This document shows, piece by piece, positions 8,712 through 18,524 of a stretch of 64,000 nucleotides of DNA. The position numbers and the translations under genes were made by a program. The notes beneath the pieces were generated by a model, which saw only the letters and a program-made list of their open reading frames with translations, had not been told where the DNA came from and did not search any database. The DNA is from Bog-473 sp963791455 (GTDB lineage Bacteria; Actinomycetota; Acidimicrobiia; Acidimicrobiales; RAAP-2), in assembly GCA_963791455.1 (NCBI GenBank), contig CAWBSM010000002.1, forward strand, positions 930,001 to 994,000. Reading direction: 5' to 3'. Every line of letters starts with the position of its first letter. Within the stretch, counting starts at the first letter, position 1.

Positions 8712-9060
8712 ACCGCCTCGTCCTTCCCTCGATGCCAGAGGCCCTTCCTGGGCTGACGTTTTGGGGGATTGTAAGCCCCTTTTCACAACAAAGCCACAAT
8801 TGTTCGTTAATCAGCCCTTGTTTCCGCCGATAAGAAGCGCCCGCTCACCGGTTGGGTCACGTATCCGCCAATGAAAGGTAACCCGGGGCGGGCAAATCGA
8901 GTTAGGGCTGATCGGCTCCTATTGGGAGAGCCCTTTGGCACAAATTCAGCCGAAAGACACTAATTGTCCGCTCGGCTACCTCGAGGCCACCTGGAGAAGC
9001 GGTCGTGCGAGAGCCGTCGCACCGATGACGGCTATTCCCGGGATATTTCCCGAAGACCGA
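8712..9060. other. Intergenic region with promoter for the DUF11 gene
   Basis: No gene seen. The part nearest the minus-strand gene is AT-richer than its surroundings. On the minus strand a good -10 box, TACAAT, is at 8768-8773, about 57 nt before the start codon, flanked by GGGG and CCCC runs that could fold. No -35 box is well spaced. The half near 9060 shows only short inverted repeats such as GGGATATTTCCC-like sequence near 9040. Confidence 0.4.
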
Positions 9061-10347
9061 TCAGGTCCCCGCCAGATGGGTCAGCGCGTCGTCCCAGCTC
9101 GCACCCGCCTCGAGGAGAGGACGGAACCCCATGAGCTGGCGGGGCTTGCCGATGGCCATCACGGCCCGCAGGCGGCCCGCTCGACCGAAGAGGGCGACGA
9201 ACTTCCCCCCGCTCAGCGAGCCGTCGACGATCTCCACGTCGTCGTCCCCGCCGGGATTGCCCAAGACTTGGAACCGGATGCCGTATTGGTCCGACCAGAA
9301 ATACGGAACGGGTGTGAACGAGGGTGCATCGTCACGACCCGCCAGCAAGCTGAGCGCGGCGGCCCGTCCGGCCCCAGCCGCCACTTCCCAATGCTCGATG
9401 CGGATCAGTTCCTCCGTCCCGTCGTGCCGCCAGAGCCACCGCGCGTTGTCCCCCGCGGCCACGATGCCGTCGGCGGCGAAAAGGCGGTCGTCACACACCA
9501 CGCCGTTCTCGACCTCGAGCCCGGAGTCGGCGAGCCACTCCGTCACCGGGACCACACCGATGCCGACCACGACGACGTCGGCCGGCAGCACCTCGCCCCC
9601 GCCGAGCTCGACGACCAGCGCGTTGGCTGCACTCCCGCCGGCCACCGCCCCCTCGTCGTGGGCGGTGGGCTTGCGGACGCCCAGGACGGCGACGCCGGTG
9701 CGCAGCTCAACCCCGTGCTGGGCGTGCAGCGCCCCGCAATGCGCGCCGATCATCGGACCCAAGATGTTGCGCAGCGGGATGTCGAGGGCCTCCAACACCG
9801 TGACCCGGCACCCGAGGGTGGCGCAGGTCGAAGCAACCTCGGCGCCGATGAACCCCGCCCCGATCACGACGACCCGCGGCGCGTCGACCGCCGTCACCGC
9901 CGCCCGGAGGGCGAGGGAATCGTCCAGCGTGCGCAGGGTGAAGAGCCGGTCGCGCTGGTCGAGACCCTCGGTGCCCGGGAGGCGACGCGGTGTCGCGCCG
10001 GTCGTGATCACGATGGCGTCGCCCTCGATGACCGTCCCGTCGTCCAGGTCGACCTTGCGCCCCTCCACGTCGAGCCGCACGGCACGACGGCCGAGCACCT
10101 CGTGCACACGGTGCTCGCTTGATCGCCGCTTGTCGGCCAGCACGGCCTTCTCGGGCGGCCATGTCCCCGCCAGCACCTGCTTGGACAGCGGCGGTCGGTC
10201 GTAAGGAAGGTGGCGCTCCTCGCCGACGAGCGAGATAGCGCCTTCGAACCCCTCGGTTCGCAGCGTCTCGACGGCCCGCCATCCGGCCAGCGATGCCCCG
10301 ACCACGACGACCGTGCTGTCGGCCGTCAACCCGCTCGATTCCGTCAC
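9061..10347 (-). CDS. NAD(P)/FAD-dependent ferredoxin reductase
   Basis: 428 residues from the GTG that overlaps the stop of the upstream hydrolase gene. The N-terminal FAD motif is 'VVVVGASLAGWRAVE', followed by 'YDRPPLSKQVL', characteristic of ferredoxin/rubredoxin reductases of oxygenase systems. The NAD motif 'VVVIGAGFIGAEVA' is at about residues 150-163, then 'AAGDNARW' and a C-terminal reductase domain with 'YFWSDQYGIRFQVLG'. It transfers electrons from NAD(P)H to a ferredoxin, typically feeding a cytochrome P450 or Rieske oxygenase. No partner ferredoxin or oxygenase is adjacent. Confidence 0.92.
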   Translation of the reverse strand: MTESSGLTADSTVVVVGASLAGWRAVETLRTEGFEGAISLVGEERHLPYDRPPLSKQVLAGTWPPEKAVLADKRRSSEHRVHEVLGRRAVRLDVEGRKVDLDDGTVIEGDAIVITTGATPRRLPGTEGLDQRDRLFTLRTLDDSLALRAAVTAVDAPRVVVIGAGFIGAEVASTCATLGCRVTVLEALDIPLRNILGPMIGAHCGALHAQHGVELRTGVAVLGVRKPTAHDEGAVAGGSAANALVVELGGGEVLPADVVVVGIGVVPVTEWLADSGLEVENGVVCDDRLFAADGIVAAGDNARWLWRHDGTEELIRIEHWEVAAGAGRAAALSLLAGRDDAPSFTPVPYFWSDQYGIRFQVLGNPGGDDDVEIVDGSLSGGKFVALFGRAGRLRAVMAIGKPRQLMGFRPLLEAGASWDDALTHLAGT

Positions 10348-11102
10348 CAGCCGAACATCGCCATCCACTCCTCGGGCGAGCGGGGTCGGAACACGTAGTT
10401 CAACCGTCTCGTGTCCGCCATGCTCTGGGAGGGGTCCGGCGAGTAGAGGTGGCCCGGGAAGAGGATGGCGTCGTCGGGGACCCGGGCGAGCCGGGTGTGG
10501 ATGGACTCGTACATGGCGAGCGGATCGGACCCCGGAAAGTCGGTGCGCCCGCAGCCCTCGAGGAAGAGGGTGTCTCCCGCGACGAGGCGCCCGTCGACGA
10601 GGAAGCACTGGCTGCCCGGCGTGTGGCCCGGGGTGTGGATCAGCTCGACCTCGACCCGTCCGACCGACAGCACGTCGCCGCTGTGATGGCCCACGAGGTC
10701 GGCCGGGCCGACGCCCGTCGTGCGCTCGACCCAGGGCAGCTCGTCCGCCTGTACGTGGATCGGCACCTGCACCTTCTCGAGGAGGGTGCTGACCCCTTCG
10801 AGCGCCCACCCACCCATCTGGCCGCCGAGATGGTCGGGGTGGAAGTGGGTCCCGAGCACGCCGGTCAGACGCATGCCGTCCGCCTCGAGGGTGTCGAGGA
10901 GGTCCTGCACCGCGTAGGCGGGGTCGACGACGAGGGCCTCACCGGTCTCGCGATCACCTATGAGGTAGACGAAGTTGACCATCTGGCGCGCCATCATGTC
11001 GCCGCGGGCGAAGTCGCGGCCCGAGAGCAGCTGGCGGAAGTACACGCGGTCGTCCCCGGTCGCCGCCACCGGCGCGCTGCCGTCCGCCTCGAACTCACTC
11101 AT
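10344..11102 (-). CDS. MBL-fold metallo-hydrolase (glyoxalase II-like)
   Basis: 252 residues from the ATG at 11102, chosen because GGAGG lies 8 nt upstream; an upstream in-frame start at 11126 exists. The metal site is clear: 'THFHPDHLGG' (HxHxDH), then His in 'HTPGHTPGS' and Asp in 'VAGDTLF', and a final His in 'FPGHLY'. This arrangement matches glyoxalase II and persulfide-dioxygenase relatives. The likely role is thioester hydrolysis or sulfide/persulfide detoxification in the cytoplasm; the sequence does not decide which. It overlaps the xseB stop and the downstream reductase start, so it is part of one operon. Confidence 0.88.
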   Translation of the reverse strand: MSEFEADGSAPVAATGDDRVYFRQLLSGRDFARGDMMARQMVNFVYLIGDRETGEALVVDPAYAVQDLLDTLEADGMRLTGVLGTHFHPDHLGGQMGGWALEGVSTLLEKVQVPIHVQADELPWVERTTGVGPADLVGHHSGDVLSVGRVEVELIHTPGHTPGSQCFLVDGRLVAGDTLFLEGCGRTDFPGSDPLAMYESIHTRLARVPDDAILFPGHLYSPDPSQSMADTRRLNYVFRPRSPEEWMAMFGW

Positions 11103-11364
11103 CTCCGTGACCTCCTCTGTCGTCACCGTCCGCCTCGCTGGCCAGCGTCTCCAGCCGAGGCACCAGCTCCTCGACCTGGGTCCGAGTCTGGCGGAGGCGC
11201 CGGTCGAGCTCGTCGATCAACGCCGTGGCCCGCTCCAGGCGTTCGACGAGCACGTCGACGTCCACCTCGCGCTGCTCGAAGAAGTTCACGATCGCGTCGA
11301 GCTCTCGGCTCGCCTCGGTGTAGCTGAGCTGCTCGACCGGGAGGGGATCCTCCGACACCGTCAC
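11095..11364 (-). CDS. xseB: Exodeoxyribonuclease VII small subunit
   Basis: 89 residues, usual length for XseB. It shows the family pattern 'LSYTEASRELDAIVNFFE' followed by a predicted coiled coil ('LVERLERATALIDELDRRLRQTRTQVEEL'-like region, residues 34-62). Several copies bind the C-terminal helices of XseA to form the nuclease that degrades single-stranded DNA from both ends. The GTG start overlaps the end of xseA and the 3' end overlaps the next gene. Confidence 0.93.
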   Translation of the reverse strand: MTVSEDPLPVEQLSYTEASRELDAIVNFFEQREVDVDVLVERLERATALIDELDRRLRQTRTQVEELVPRLETLASEADGDDRGGHGDE

Positions 11365-12802
11365 CCTGGTCCTCCTGTGTCAACCCCGGCCGCCTCGTGG
11401 CCGCGTGTCCTGGTCGCCTCGACCCTGCTGCGCACCGTCCCGTCGGCGAAGCGCGTCACGACGTCCTGCCCCTCGGCCAGCTGACCGGCGCTGCGCACGA
11501 GTTGCCCCCGGGCCGTGAGGGTGAGGGTATAGCCGCGCTCGAGCTGCCGGTCCACGTCGTAGGCGTCCAGTAGTCGGCGCCACGATCCGACGCGCTCGTC
11601 CAGGCGACCCAGGTGCCCCAGGCTGAGCGGCCCGAGCCGGGCCGCCCGGGCCCGGACCTCGGCCTCGCTCGACGCCAAACGGGCGGGCGCCGCCCTCCCC
11701 AGTGCGGAGGCCTTCGTCCCCAGGCGCTCGCGGTGCACCCGCAACTGGTGCCGTGCCGACGCGGTGAGGCGCTCGCGCGCCTGGGTGTCACGGGCTTGCG
11801 CAGCGGCGAGGAACGTCGGGACGCGGCGGGCCAGGATCTCGACCGGACCGGCGACGCGGGCCGCCCACCACCGCCGCGTCTCGACAACGATCCGGTGTCC
11901 GCACTCGGTGGGCGTGATGCATGCACGCGCCGCCACGATGTCCGCCACGGTCTCGTCGCCGGTGTGACCGATCCCGGTGAAGACGGGTTTGGCAGCGCCG
12001 GCCACGGCGCGCGCCACGATCTCGGTCTCGAAGGCGGCGAGGTCGGCCCGCGCTCCCCGCCCCGGACCATGGCGATGACGTCGCAATCGCTCCGGCCCAG
12101 CACCTTGAGCGCCCGGGCGATGGAGGCGGCGGCCCCGGCACCCTGGACGGCGACCTTGACCAGGGTGACCCGGAAGGCGAACTCCGAGCTCGTGAGCTGG
12201 CCCACGAAGTCGTTGTACCCCTCCGTCCCCGGGCTGGCGACGAGCCCGACGTGCAGCGTGAGCTCCGGAACGGCGAGCGTGGCGTTGCGGCGGAGCAGGT
12301 GCTCGGCCTCGAGCTTGCGCAGGAGCTGGGCGCGCTGCGCGGCGAGACGTCCCAAGAGGGCGGTGACGTCGATCTCGGCCAAGATGAGGCTCAGCTCGCC
12401 CTTGGCGCGGTAGAGGTCGAGCGCACCGCGCAGCACCACGACCATCCCTTCGGCAAGTTCGATGCCCTCCTTGGCCAACCGGTGGCGCAACGGCGCCCAG
12501 GAACTGCGCCAGCACTTGACGTTGAGGGTCGGGACACCGCCGCGACTTCGTCGGCCGGCAGACCCGTCCTCCTCGGGGTCGACCAAGTTCAGGTAGAGGT
12601 GGCCCGAGCGGTGGTCCGAGAGGTGGGCGATCTCTCCTCGCACCCACACATGGCGGTTGCGGGGGAAGGCCTGGGTGAGGGCTTCGTCGACCTTTTCGTA
12701 GAGGCCCCCGATCGAGAGGACACCGGGCCGGTCGGCCGGCTCCGGGGCGTCGGTCGGCGGCAGGGCCTCGGGATCGAAGAGCTGACGGGCACCGCCGGAC
12801 AT
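11361..12802 (-). CDS. xseA: Exodeoxyribonuclease VII large subunit, frameshifted
   Basis: The two halves of XseA lie in different frames. Residues 1 to about 248, from ATG 12802, give the OB-fold ('VWVRGEIAHLSDHRSGHLYLNL'-type) and the start of the catalytic domain up to 'AMVRGGE'. From about 12055 the matching continuation 'ADLAAFETE', 'FTGIGHTGDETVADIVA' and the long C-terminal coiled coil run in another frame to 11361. Adding one G to the GGGG run (minus strand) at 12055-12058 restores the conserved RGGG-x2-ADLxAF motif and a 480-residue protein. This is either a sequencing error in a homopolymer or a true recent mutation. The gene is followed directly by xseB. Confidence 0.9.
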
Positions 12803-12852
12803 CCTCGACACCCTACCGAGGCGTTGTGGGGGCGCTTCACAGCGCGTGCCAC

Positions 12853-12882
12853 GTGACAGGGCCCACCGCAGAGGTGCACAAT
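12853..12882 (+). promoter_or_regulatory. Candidate rnpB promoter
   Basis: GTGACA (12853-12858), an 18-nt spacer and CACAAT (12877-12882) sit so that transcription would start near 12888, exactly where the P1 helix of RNase P RNA begins. The divergent xseA start is 50 nt upstream. Confidence 0.5.
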
Positions 12883-12887
12883 TGGAG

Positions 12888-13294
<407 letters not shown>

Positions 13295-13512
13295 TACCTG
13301 GAGCCCTGCTGCGGGCGAGCGTCAGCCTCAAGAGGTGCCTGCGCAGGCGGCGACTCCGACACTCACCGCCCGGGTGCTAGTACGAGGTCGCGCCGCCGCG
13401 CTAACAACCTTGGTGGCGCCCGGCTGCTCCGCGACACTGGTGCGGTGGCGACACGGGGTGCTTGGAGCTGGACGTCCCCTGGGGCCGTGGATGAGGAGCA
13501 GGAGGGTCAGGG

Positions 13513-16039
13513 TTGATCCGAGCGGTTATGCGCGAGGCCTCCTACCGGTTCAGGGCCACTTTCCGACGGCGCTGTGCCGGGTACCTCACGCTGGTCGTGC
13601 TCATCGGTTTGGTGGGGGGCGTTGCCATGGCGGCGGTGGCCGGGGCCCGCCGCACCCAGTCCTCCTTCCCGGCCTATCTGGCGAGCACCAACCCTTCGGA
13701 CATGCAGATGTTCACGGAATTCTCCCCCATCACGGGAACGGGGTATTCGGAGAAGGTGGCAGCGGCCGCGGGCCGTGTCCCCGACGTCAAACGAGCGGTC
13801 ACCGTCGTCGGCTTCGATGGCAACCTGCAGGTCTTGGGAAAGAGATCGTCGGGCGTTCCGGGCGAGGCGCCGCCCGCCCTCGAGGGCAGCACGGGCAGTG
13901 ACGCCGAGTACTTCGCCACGGACCGGGTGAAGGTACTGCAGGGACGTATGGCCGACCCTGCCGCGCCTCGACGAGATAGTCATGTCCGCGGGCGCCGCCG
14001 CAGAATTCGGACTACACGTCGGGTCCACCCTGCGCGTGGCCTTCTTCACCGACGCGCAGGCGAACTCGCAGGACTTTGCCGGCTACCCGAAGGACAAGCC
14101 ACGCCTGATCGTCCCGTTCATGCTGGTTGGGATTGTGGAGTGGAGTCCGCAGGTCGTCCAGGACGACGACGCCGCACTGGGCAACCAGATCGCGGTGGCC
14201 ACCCCCGCCCTGACCAGGCAGCTCGAGACGTGCTGCGCCTACTACTCCTACGTCTCGTTCCATCTTGGCGGAGGATTGGCTCACCAGGCCGCTGTCGTCT
14301 CCGCCTTCAACAAAGTCATCCCCGAATTGGGCCCGGTGGGTGGATCGAGAACGAACGCCCCCTACATCGCCAAGGCAGAGCGCGCGATCCGACCGGACGC
14401 CATCGCTCTCGGCGTGTTCGGGCTCGTCGCGGCGCTCGCCACTCTCGTGATCAGTGGACAGGTGATCAGTCGGCTGATCCGGCGCAACGTCCCCGAGGCC
14501 GCGACCGTGCGCGCCCTGGGAGCCGGGCCGGCCATGGTCATGGCCGACGGGGTTCTCGGCGTCCTGGGCGCTATCGCGGCCGGGTCGGTCCTGGCCGTGG
14601 GAGTCGCGGTGGCGCTGTCCCCCCTGGCTCCGATCGGTCCCGTGCGGCCCATCTACCCCGACATCGGCGTGTCCTTTGACTGGACCGTCCTCGGGTTCGG
14701 GTTCCTCTTCTTCGTCGGGGCGCTCACGGTGGCCGCGCTGGTCATCGCCTTCCGGGTGGCGCCACACCGGTTGGCAACGAGGGCGGTGCCCCCTGCCCGG
14801 GATCCCGCCTGGCACCGCGGGGCAGTCGCCGTCGGCCTCCCCCCGAGTGCAGCCTTGGGCATTCGCTCCGCGCTGGGTTCGCGCTCGGGACGCGACGCGG
14901 CTCCAGTGCGCTCGGCACTGCTCGGTGCCGTGGTCGCCGTCACGGTGATCGTGACCTCGCTCACATTCGCATCGAGCCTGAACGCCCTCGTGTCGCAGCC
15001 AGCTCTCTATGGATGGAACTGGAATTACGCCCTGTTGGCCGGCTTCTCCGCCGCCGAGAACCTGCCAGCGGCCCAGACGGCGGCACTCCTCGACCACGAT
15101 TCCGACGTCGCCCATTGGGCCCCGGCCTACTTCGAGTCGGTCGACCTGAACGGGGAGTCCTTGCCCGCGCTGGCAATGAACCCGGGCGCCGCCGTGCGCC
15201 CCTCCATGCTCTCCGGACATGCGCCGGAGGAGGCGTCTCAGATCGTGTTGGGGCCCGCAACGCTGGCGTCGCTGCACAAACACCTCGGTGACACGGTCGT
15301 CGCCGACACAGACGGCCACACGAAGGTCCACCTGCGCATCGTCGGGACGGCGACGCTGCCCACCATCGGCGGATCGGGTGATCCCTCGCTCCAGATGGGG
15401 ACCGGCGCCGTTGTCGCGACCTCGCTCTTCTCGGCAACCGACCTCAACCAGCAGAACGCGCCCCTCGGCGGCCCAATGGCCGTGTTCATCACCATCCGTC
15501 CCGGCGTGAGTCAAGCCGCCGGCCTACGCTCGCTTGACCGCATCACGGCGGTACTCAACCGGTCGTCAGATCCCGATGCACCGGTCGGCGGAGTGGTCAG
15601 CGCACTGCGCCCGGCCGAGATCGCCGACTCCCACAGCATCAGCACGACGCCCGCGCTGCTCGCCGCCGTCCTGGCCGCCGGGGCGGTCGCCGCGCTCGGG
15701 CTCACACTGATCGCATCGGTCCGCCAGCGCCGGCGCCAATTCGCCCTCCTGAAAGCGCTGGGATTCACCCAGGGACAGATCGCCGCCTCGGTGGCCTGGC
15801 AGTCGTCGGTGGCGGCGGTCGTAGGGGTGGTGCTCGGTATCCCCATCGGGATCGCCCTGGGGCGCTGGTTGTGGACGTTGTTCGCTAACGGCATCTCGGC
15901 TGTGCCACATCCGACCGTGCCCTCCCTGTCGGTTGCCGCTGTTGCCCTCGGGGCGGTGGTCTTCGCCAACTTGGTCGCCCTCCTCCCTGGGCGGATTGCC
16001 GCCAGGACGCGCACCTCGCTCCTCCTGCGGGCCGAGTGA
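13513..16039 (+). CDS. FtsX-like ABC transporter permease, frameshifted
   Basis: Starts at TTG 13513 with AGGAGGG 7 nt upstream. Residues 1-150 (an N-terminal membrane helix 'YLTLVVLIGLVGGVAMAAV', then an extracytoplasmic MacB-like domain) are in one frame. From about 13965 the protein continues in the next frame with 'LDEIVMSAGAAAEFGLHVGS' and about seven further membrane helices. Removing one base near 13962-13968 gives a single protein of about 841 residues. The last domain has the FtsX signature around 'RRRQFALLKALGFTQGQI'. Such permeases normally work with an ATP-binding subunit in lipoprotein or lipid release; none is encoded nearby. It is the only gene inside the rnpB repeat-flanked segment. 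Confidence 0.85.
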
Positions 16040-16351
16040 CCGGAGCCAGTGGGTCGGAGGGCCCTTGAATGGTGGTCGCCGTTATGGAGATGCCGCACAT
16101 AGCGAAGTGCTGTTGACGCGGTTCAGGCGGACCGACGGTCCTCAATCGGTCCTCAAAACAATGGGTATTGCCGGTCAACCACGAGAAATGACCGACAACA
16201 CAATCCCAGGTCAGAGGCTTCTCAATGCGTATTGTCCCTGGTCAGCGACTCAGCGCTCACAGAATCCCGCCTACAGGCCGGCTCACCGTCACCATGCCCT
16301 ATTTCCTGCCACCCCGGGGCTCCGTCGGTAATCCACCCTGGGCAGGTTGCC
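16040..16351. other. Gene-free tail of the rnpB-flanked segment
   Basis: No gene seen. It contains CGGTCCTCAA twice (16136-16145 and 16147-16156), an inverted pair CGGTCA/TGACCG shortly after, and the distal 34-bp repeat. It is AT-richer than the genes around it. The short repeats could be recombinase arm sites, but that is speculation. Confidence 0.35.
16259..16292 (+). repeat. 34-bp direct repeat, distal copy (attR-like)
   Basis: Exact second copy of the rnpB 3' end with no other rnpB sequence upstream, so it cannot make a functional RNA. It marks the downstream edge of the candidate element. Confidence 0.85.
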
Positions 16352-16861
16352 TCAGCCGTCGCGCCTATCTTCCTTTGGGCCCCGGCGCCGGTCGTAGATG
16401 GGGTCCCCGCGGTCCCGACTCGGCGCCCAATAAGACTCTGGGTCGTCGCCAGCCGGTACGGCGTCCGGCACCACGCGGCGGTACACGAGCTTCCACGTCC
16501 CGTCGGTGCGGCTGAAGTAGTCGACGTAGCGTCCATGACCGGACATTGGGGTGTGGCCAGCCAGGCCATGAAAGACGTAGAAGGTCTCTCCCCAGGCCTC
16601 GTCGCCTCGGACGTCGAAAATCGATTGCCCGAGCAGATGGTGCATCGACCTCATGGGGCCGGGACGGCACACGAACTCGGCGAACTGTCTGCCCGTTCCT
16701 TTGAAGGTGCCGTGGTCGTCGAGTGAGTCCCTGGCGTAGCAGGACTCAACGCGCTCCTGATCCGCTCGGTCGACAGCGGACGAGAGGTTCGCGACGAGCT
16801 CGGTCAGCTCGAGCTTGTCGGTCCAAAGCTGTGGGTTCCCGCCACCAATCGGGACGTCCAT
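16352..16861 (-). CDS. SnoaL/NTF2-like protein
   Basis: 169 residues; ATG preceded by GAGGAGG at 5-nt spacing. The sequence fits the alpha+beta barrel of the SnoaL-4 group: an N-terminal helix 'LELTELVANLSSAVDRADQERVESCYARDS', 'RSMHHLLGQSIFDVRGDEAWGETFYVFHG' strands and a late 'WKLVYRRVV'. Relatives act as cyclases, dehydratases or isomerases of small polyketide- or steroid-like molecules, or have no known activity. The gene is divergent from the LLM oxidoreductase and may share its control region. Confidence 0.82.
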   Translation of the reverse strand: MDVPIGGGNPQLWTDKLELTELVANLSSAVDRADQERVESCYARDSLDDHGTFKGTGRQFAEFVCRPGPMRSMHHLLGQSIFDVRGDEAWGETFYVFHGLAGHTPMSGHGRYVDYFSRTDGTWKLVYRRVVPDAVPAGDDPESYWAPSRDRGDPIYDRRRGPKEDRRDG

Positions 16862-17019
16862 TCAGTCCTCCTCTCAGTCCTCCTCGTAACGGGCACCACT
16901 GGCCCAACGTCGCGGCGGGGTCCGGGATCACGATACGGCTTGCCTGCGGCTGGCGCGAGGCGGTCCCGGCGATGCGATTGACAGGTGTCTCCGGGCGGGT
17001 GGGCCATGATGGGGCGGCC

Positions 17020-17949
17020 ATGGACTCCGGGCGACAGGGCACATGGGCTGCATCAGGTGCAGCCGCGCTGGCCGTGATGCCGCCGGTGCACGGTAGCCAC
17101 CTGGCCGATCCCGACTGGATTGCGCCACTGGCTCGCGAAGCAGAGCGTCTCGGCTTCGAGTCGCTGGTGCTGCCTGAACACGTGGTGTTGGCCGTCGAGC
17201 ACACGAGTCCCTATCCGTACTCGAAGTCCGGACGAGTGCCGCTTCCTCACGACTGTGTCATCCCTGATCCGCTCGACACACTGGCCTACGTCGCCGGCGT
17301 CACGGAGGCACTCGGCCTGGCCACCGGTTTGCTTGTGCTCCCGCTGCACGACCCGCTCGTGTTGGCCAAGCGGGCCGCCACGGTGGACCGGCTGTCGGGC
17401 GGCCGGCTCCGCCTTGGGGTCGGCCTTGGGTGGATGCGCGAGGAGATCGAGGCCGGCGGTGTCGACTTCGTCAGCCGAGGTGAGCGAGCGGACGAGGCGA
17501 TCGATGCGATCCGTGCGTTGTGGTGCGCCGATACGCAGCGAGGTGCGAGCTTCGAGGGACGCCACTTCTCCTTCCAGGGCGTACAGTCCTTTCCTCGCCC
17601 ACTCCAGCCTGGAGGTGTGCCGATCGATGTGGGTGGCACAACCCCCGCCGCAATCCGCCGCGCGGCGCGGCGCGGGTCCGGCTGGCTCTCACTTGGGCTC
17701 CGAGGCGACGCCTTGGCTGATGCACTTCGCCGTCTGGCGGCCGAGGCAACGGCCGCGGGACGCGATCCCGCCGCCATCGACGTGACCCTCAGCGGAGTGA
17801 CGACCTCGAGGAACATCGATCGAGGGACGCTCGAACAGGCCGCCGCCTTGGGGGCTCGACGGGTGGTCATCAACTTGAGTGCCGCTGACCTGACCGAGGC
17901 CCGAGCGGAGCTTCGTCAGGTTGCGGATCGTGCCCACCTCAAGGGATGA
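17020..17949 (+). CDS. LLM-class F420-dependent oxidoreductase
   Basis: 309 residues from ATG 17020 (GTG 16999 in the same frame is possible). It has the luciferase-like TIM-barrel pattern: 'REAERLGFESLVLPEHV', 'PYPYSKSGRVPLP', 'DPLDTLAYVAGVTEALGLATGLLVLPLHDP', 'LAKRAATVDRLSGGRLRLGVGLGW' and 'PRPLQPGGVPIDVGG'. These motifs are typical of the TIGR03619-type subgroup of actinobacterial F420 enzymes. The reaction is hydride transfer from F420H2 to an unknown substrate. The flanking NTF2-like, amidohydrolase, SDR and monooxygenase genes suggest breakdown of a lipophilic compound. Confidence 0.9.
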   Translation: MDSGRQGTWAASGAAALAVMPPVHGSHLADPDWIAPLAREAERLGFESLVLPEHVVLAVEHTSPYPYSKSGRVPLPHDCVIPDPLDTLAYVAGVTEALGLATGLLVLPLHDPLVLAKRAATVDRLSGGRLRLGVGLGWMREEIEAGGVDFVSRGERADEAIDAIRALWCADTQRGASFEGRHFSFQGVQSFPRPLQPGGVPIDVGGTTPAAIRRAARRGSGWLSLGLRGDALADALRRLAAEATAAGRDPAAIDVTLSGVTTSRNIDRGTLEQAAALGARRVVINLSAADLTEARAELRQVADRAHLKG

Positions 17950-17950
17950 G

Positions 17951-18421
17951 TCAGCCGCCACCTCGGACCGGTCCGTCAGTTTCCAGGTCGACCAGCAGCA
18001 CCCGCTCAGCGAACCGCCAACCCTCTGGTATTCGGACGAATGTATCGAGGTAGCGGATGTGCCACACCATCAGCCTCTCTCTACCGCGATCGCCCAGTAC
18101 GTGGTACGCCACGCATCGAGTCTCCCCGGTCGCGCGATCACCGTCGACGGTGGCCAGGTGGTTCCCGATGGTGTGGGTGGTTCGGCGGTAATGCTTTGCC
18201 ATCCCGATCGCCCGAACGATCTCGGCGTGGCCCTGGCTGCGACTGGTCGCCTCGGCCACGCCGGGGGTGGCGTAGGCCACAAAGATGCCGTCTTCTGCAA
18301 AGAGACGCGCGACCGCCTCGGGATCGCGCCGGTCCACGCCCTGCGCGTAGGCGTGGACGAGGTCGGAGATCGCCAACCGGTCGGAAACCAGGTCGGGTGA
18401 TTCTGGATCACGGGCCTGCAC
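17951..18421 (-). CDS. SnoaL-like (NTF2-fold) protein
   Basis: 156 residues from a GTG at 18421 with only a weak ribosome binding site. The N-terminal helix 'LAISDLVHAYAQGVDRRDPEAVARLFAEDGIFV' followed by 'THTIGNHLATVDGDRATGETRCVAYH' and 'WRFAERVLLV' fits the SnoaL_4 family. The Asp-Arg-Arg-Asp in the first helix is the typical family motif. It is convergent with the LLM gene and follows the amidohydrolase gene. A role as cyclase, dehydratase or isomerase is possible but unproven. Confidence 0.85.
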   Translation of the reverse strand: MQARDPESPDLVSDRLAISDLVHAYAQGVDRRDPEAVARLFAEDGIFVAYATPGVAEATSRSQGHAEIVRAIGMAKHYRRTTHTIGNHLATVDGDRATGETRCVAYHVLGDRGRERLMVWHIRYLDTFVRIPEGWRFAERVLLVDLETDGPVRGGG

Positions 18422-18524
18422 GCCGGAAGTTGACTTCCACCGGCGCCCGCAGTCAAGCGGAGTCGCGACAGGCCCATCCGCGCCTGGCCGACCCTGCTCG
18501 ATTGGCCACGCCGGCGCAGGCCGT

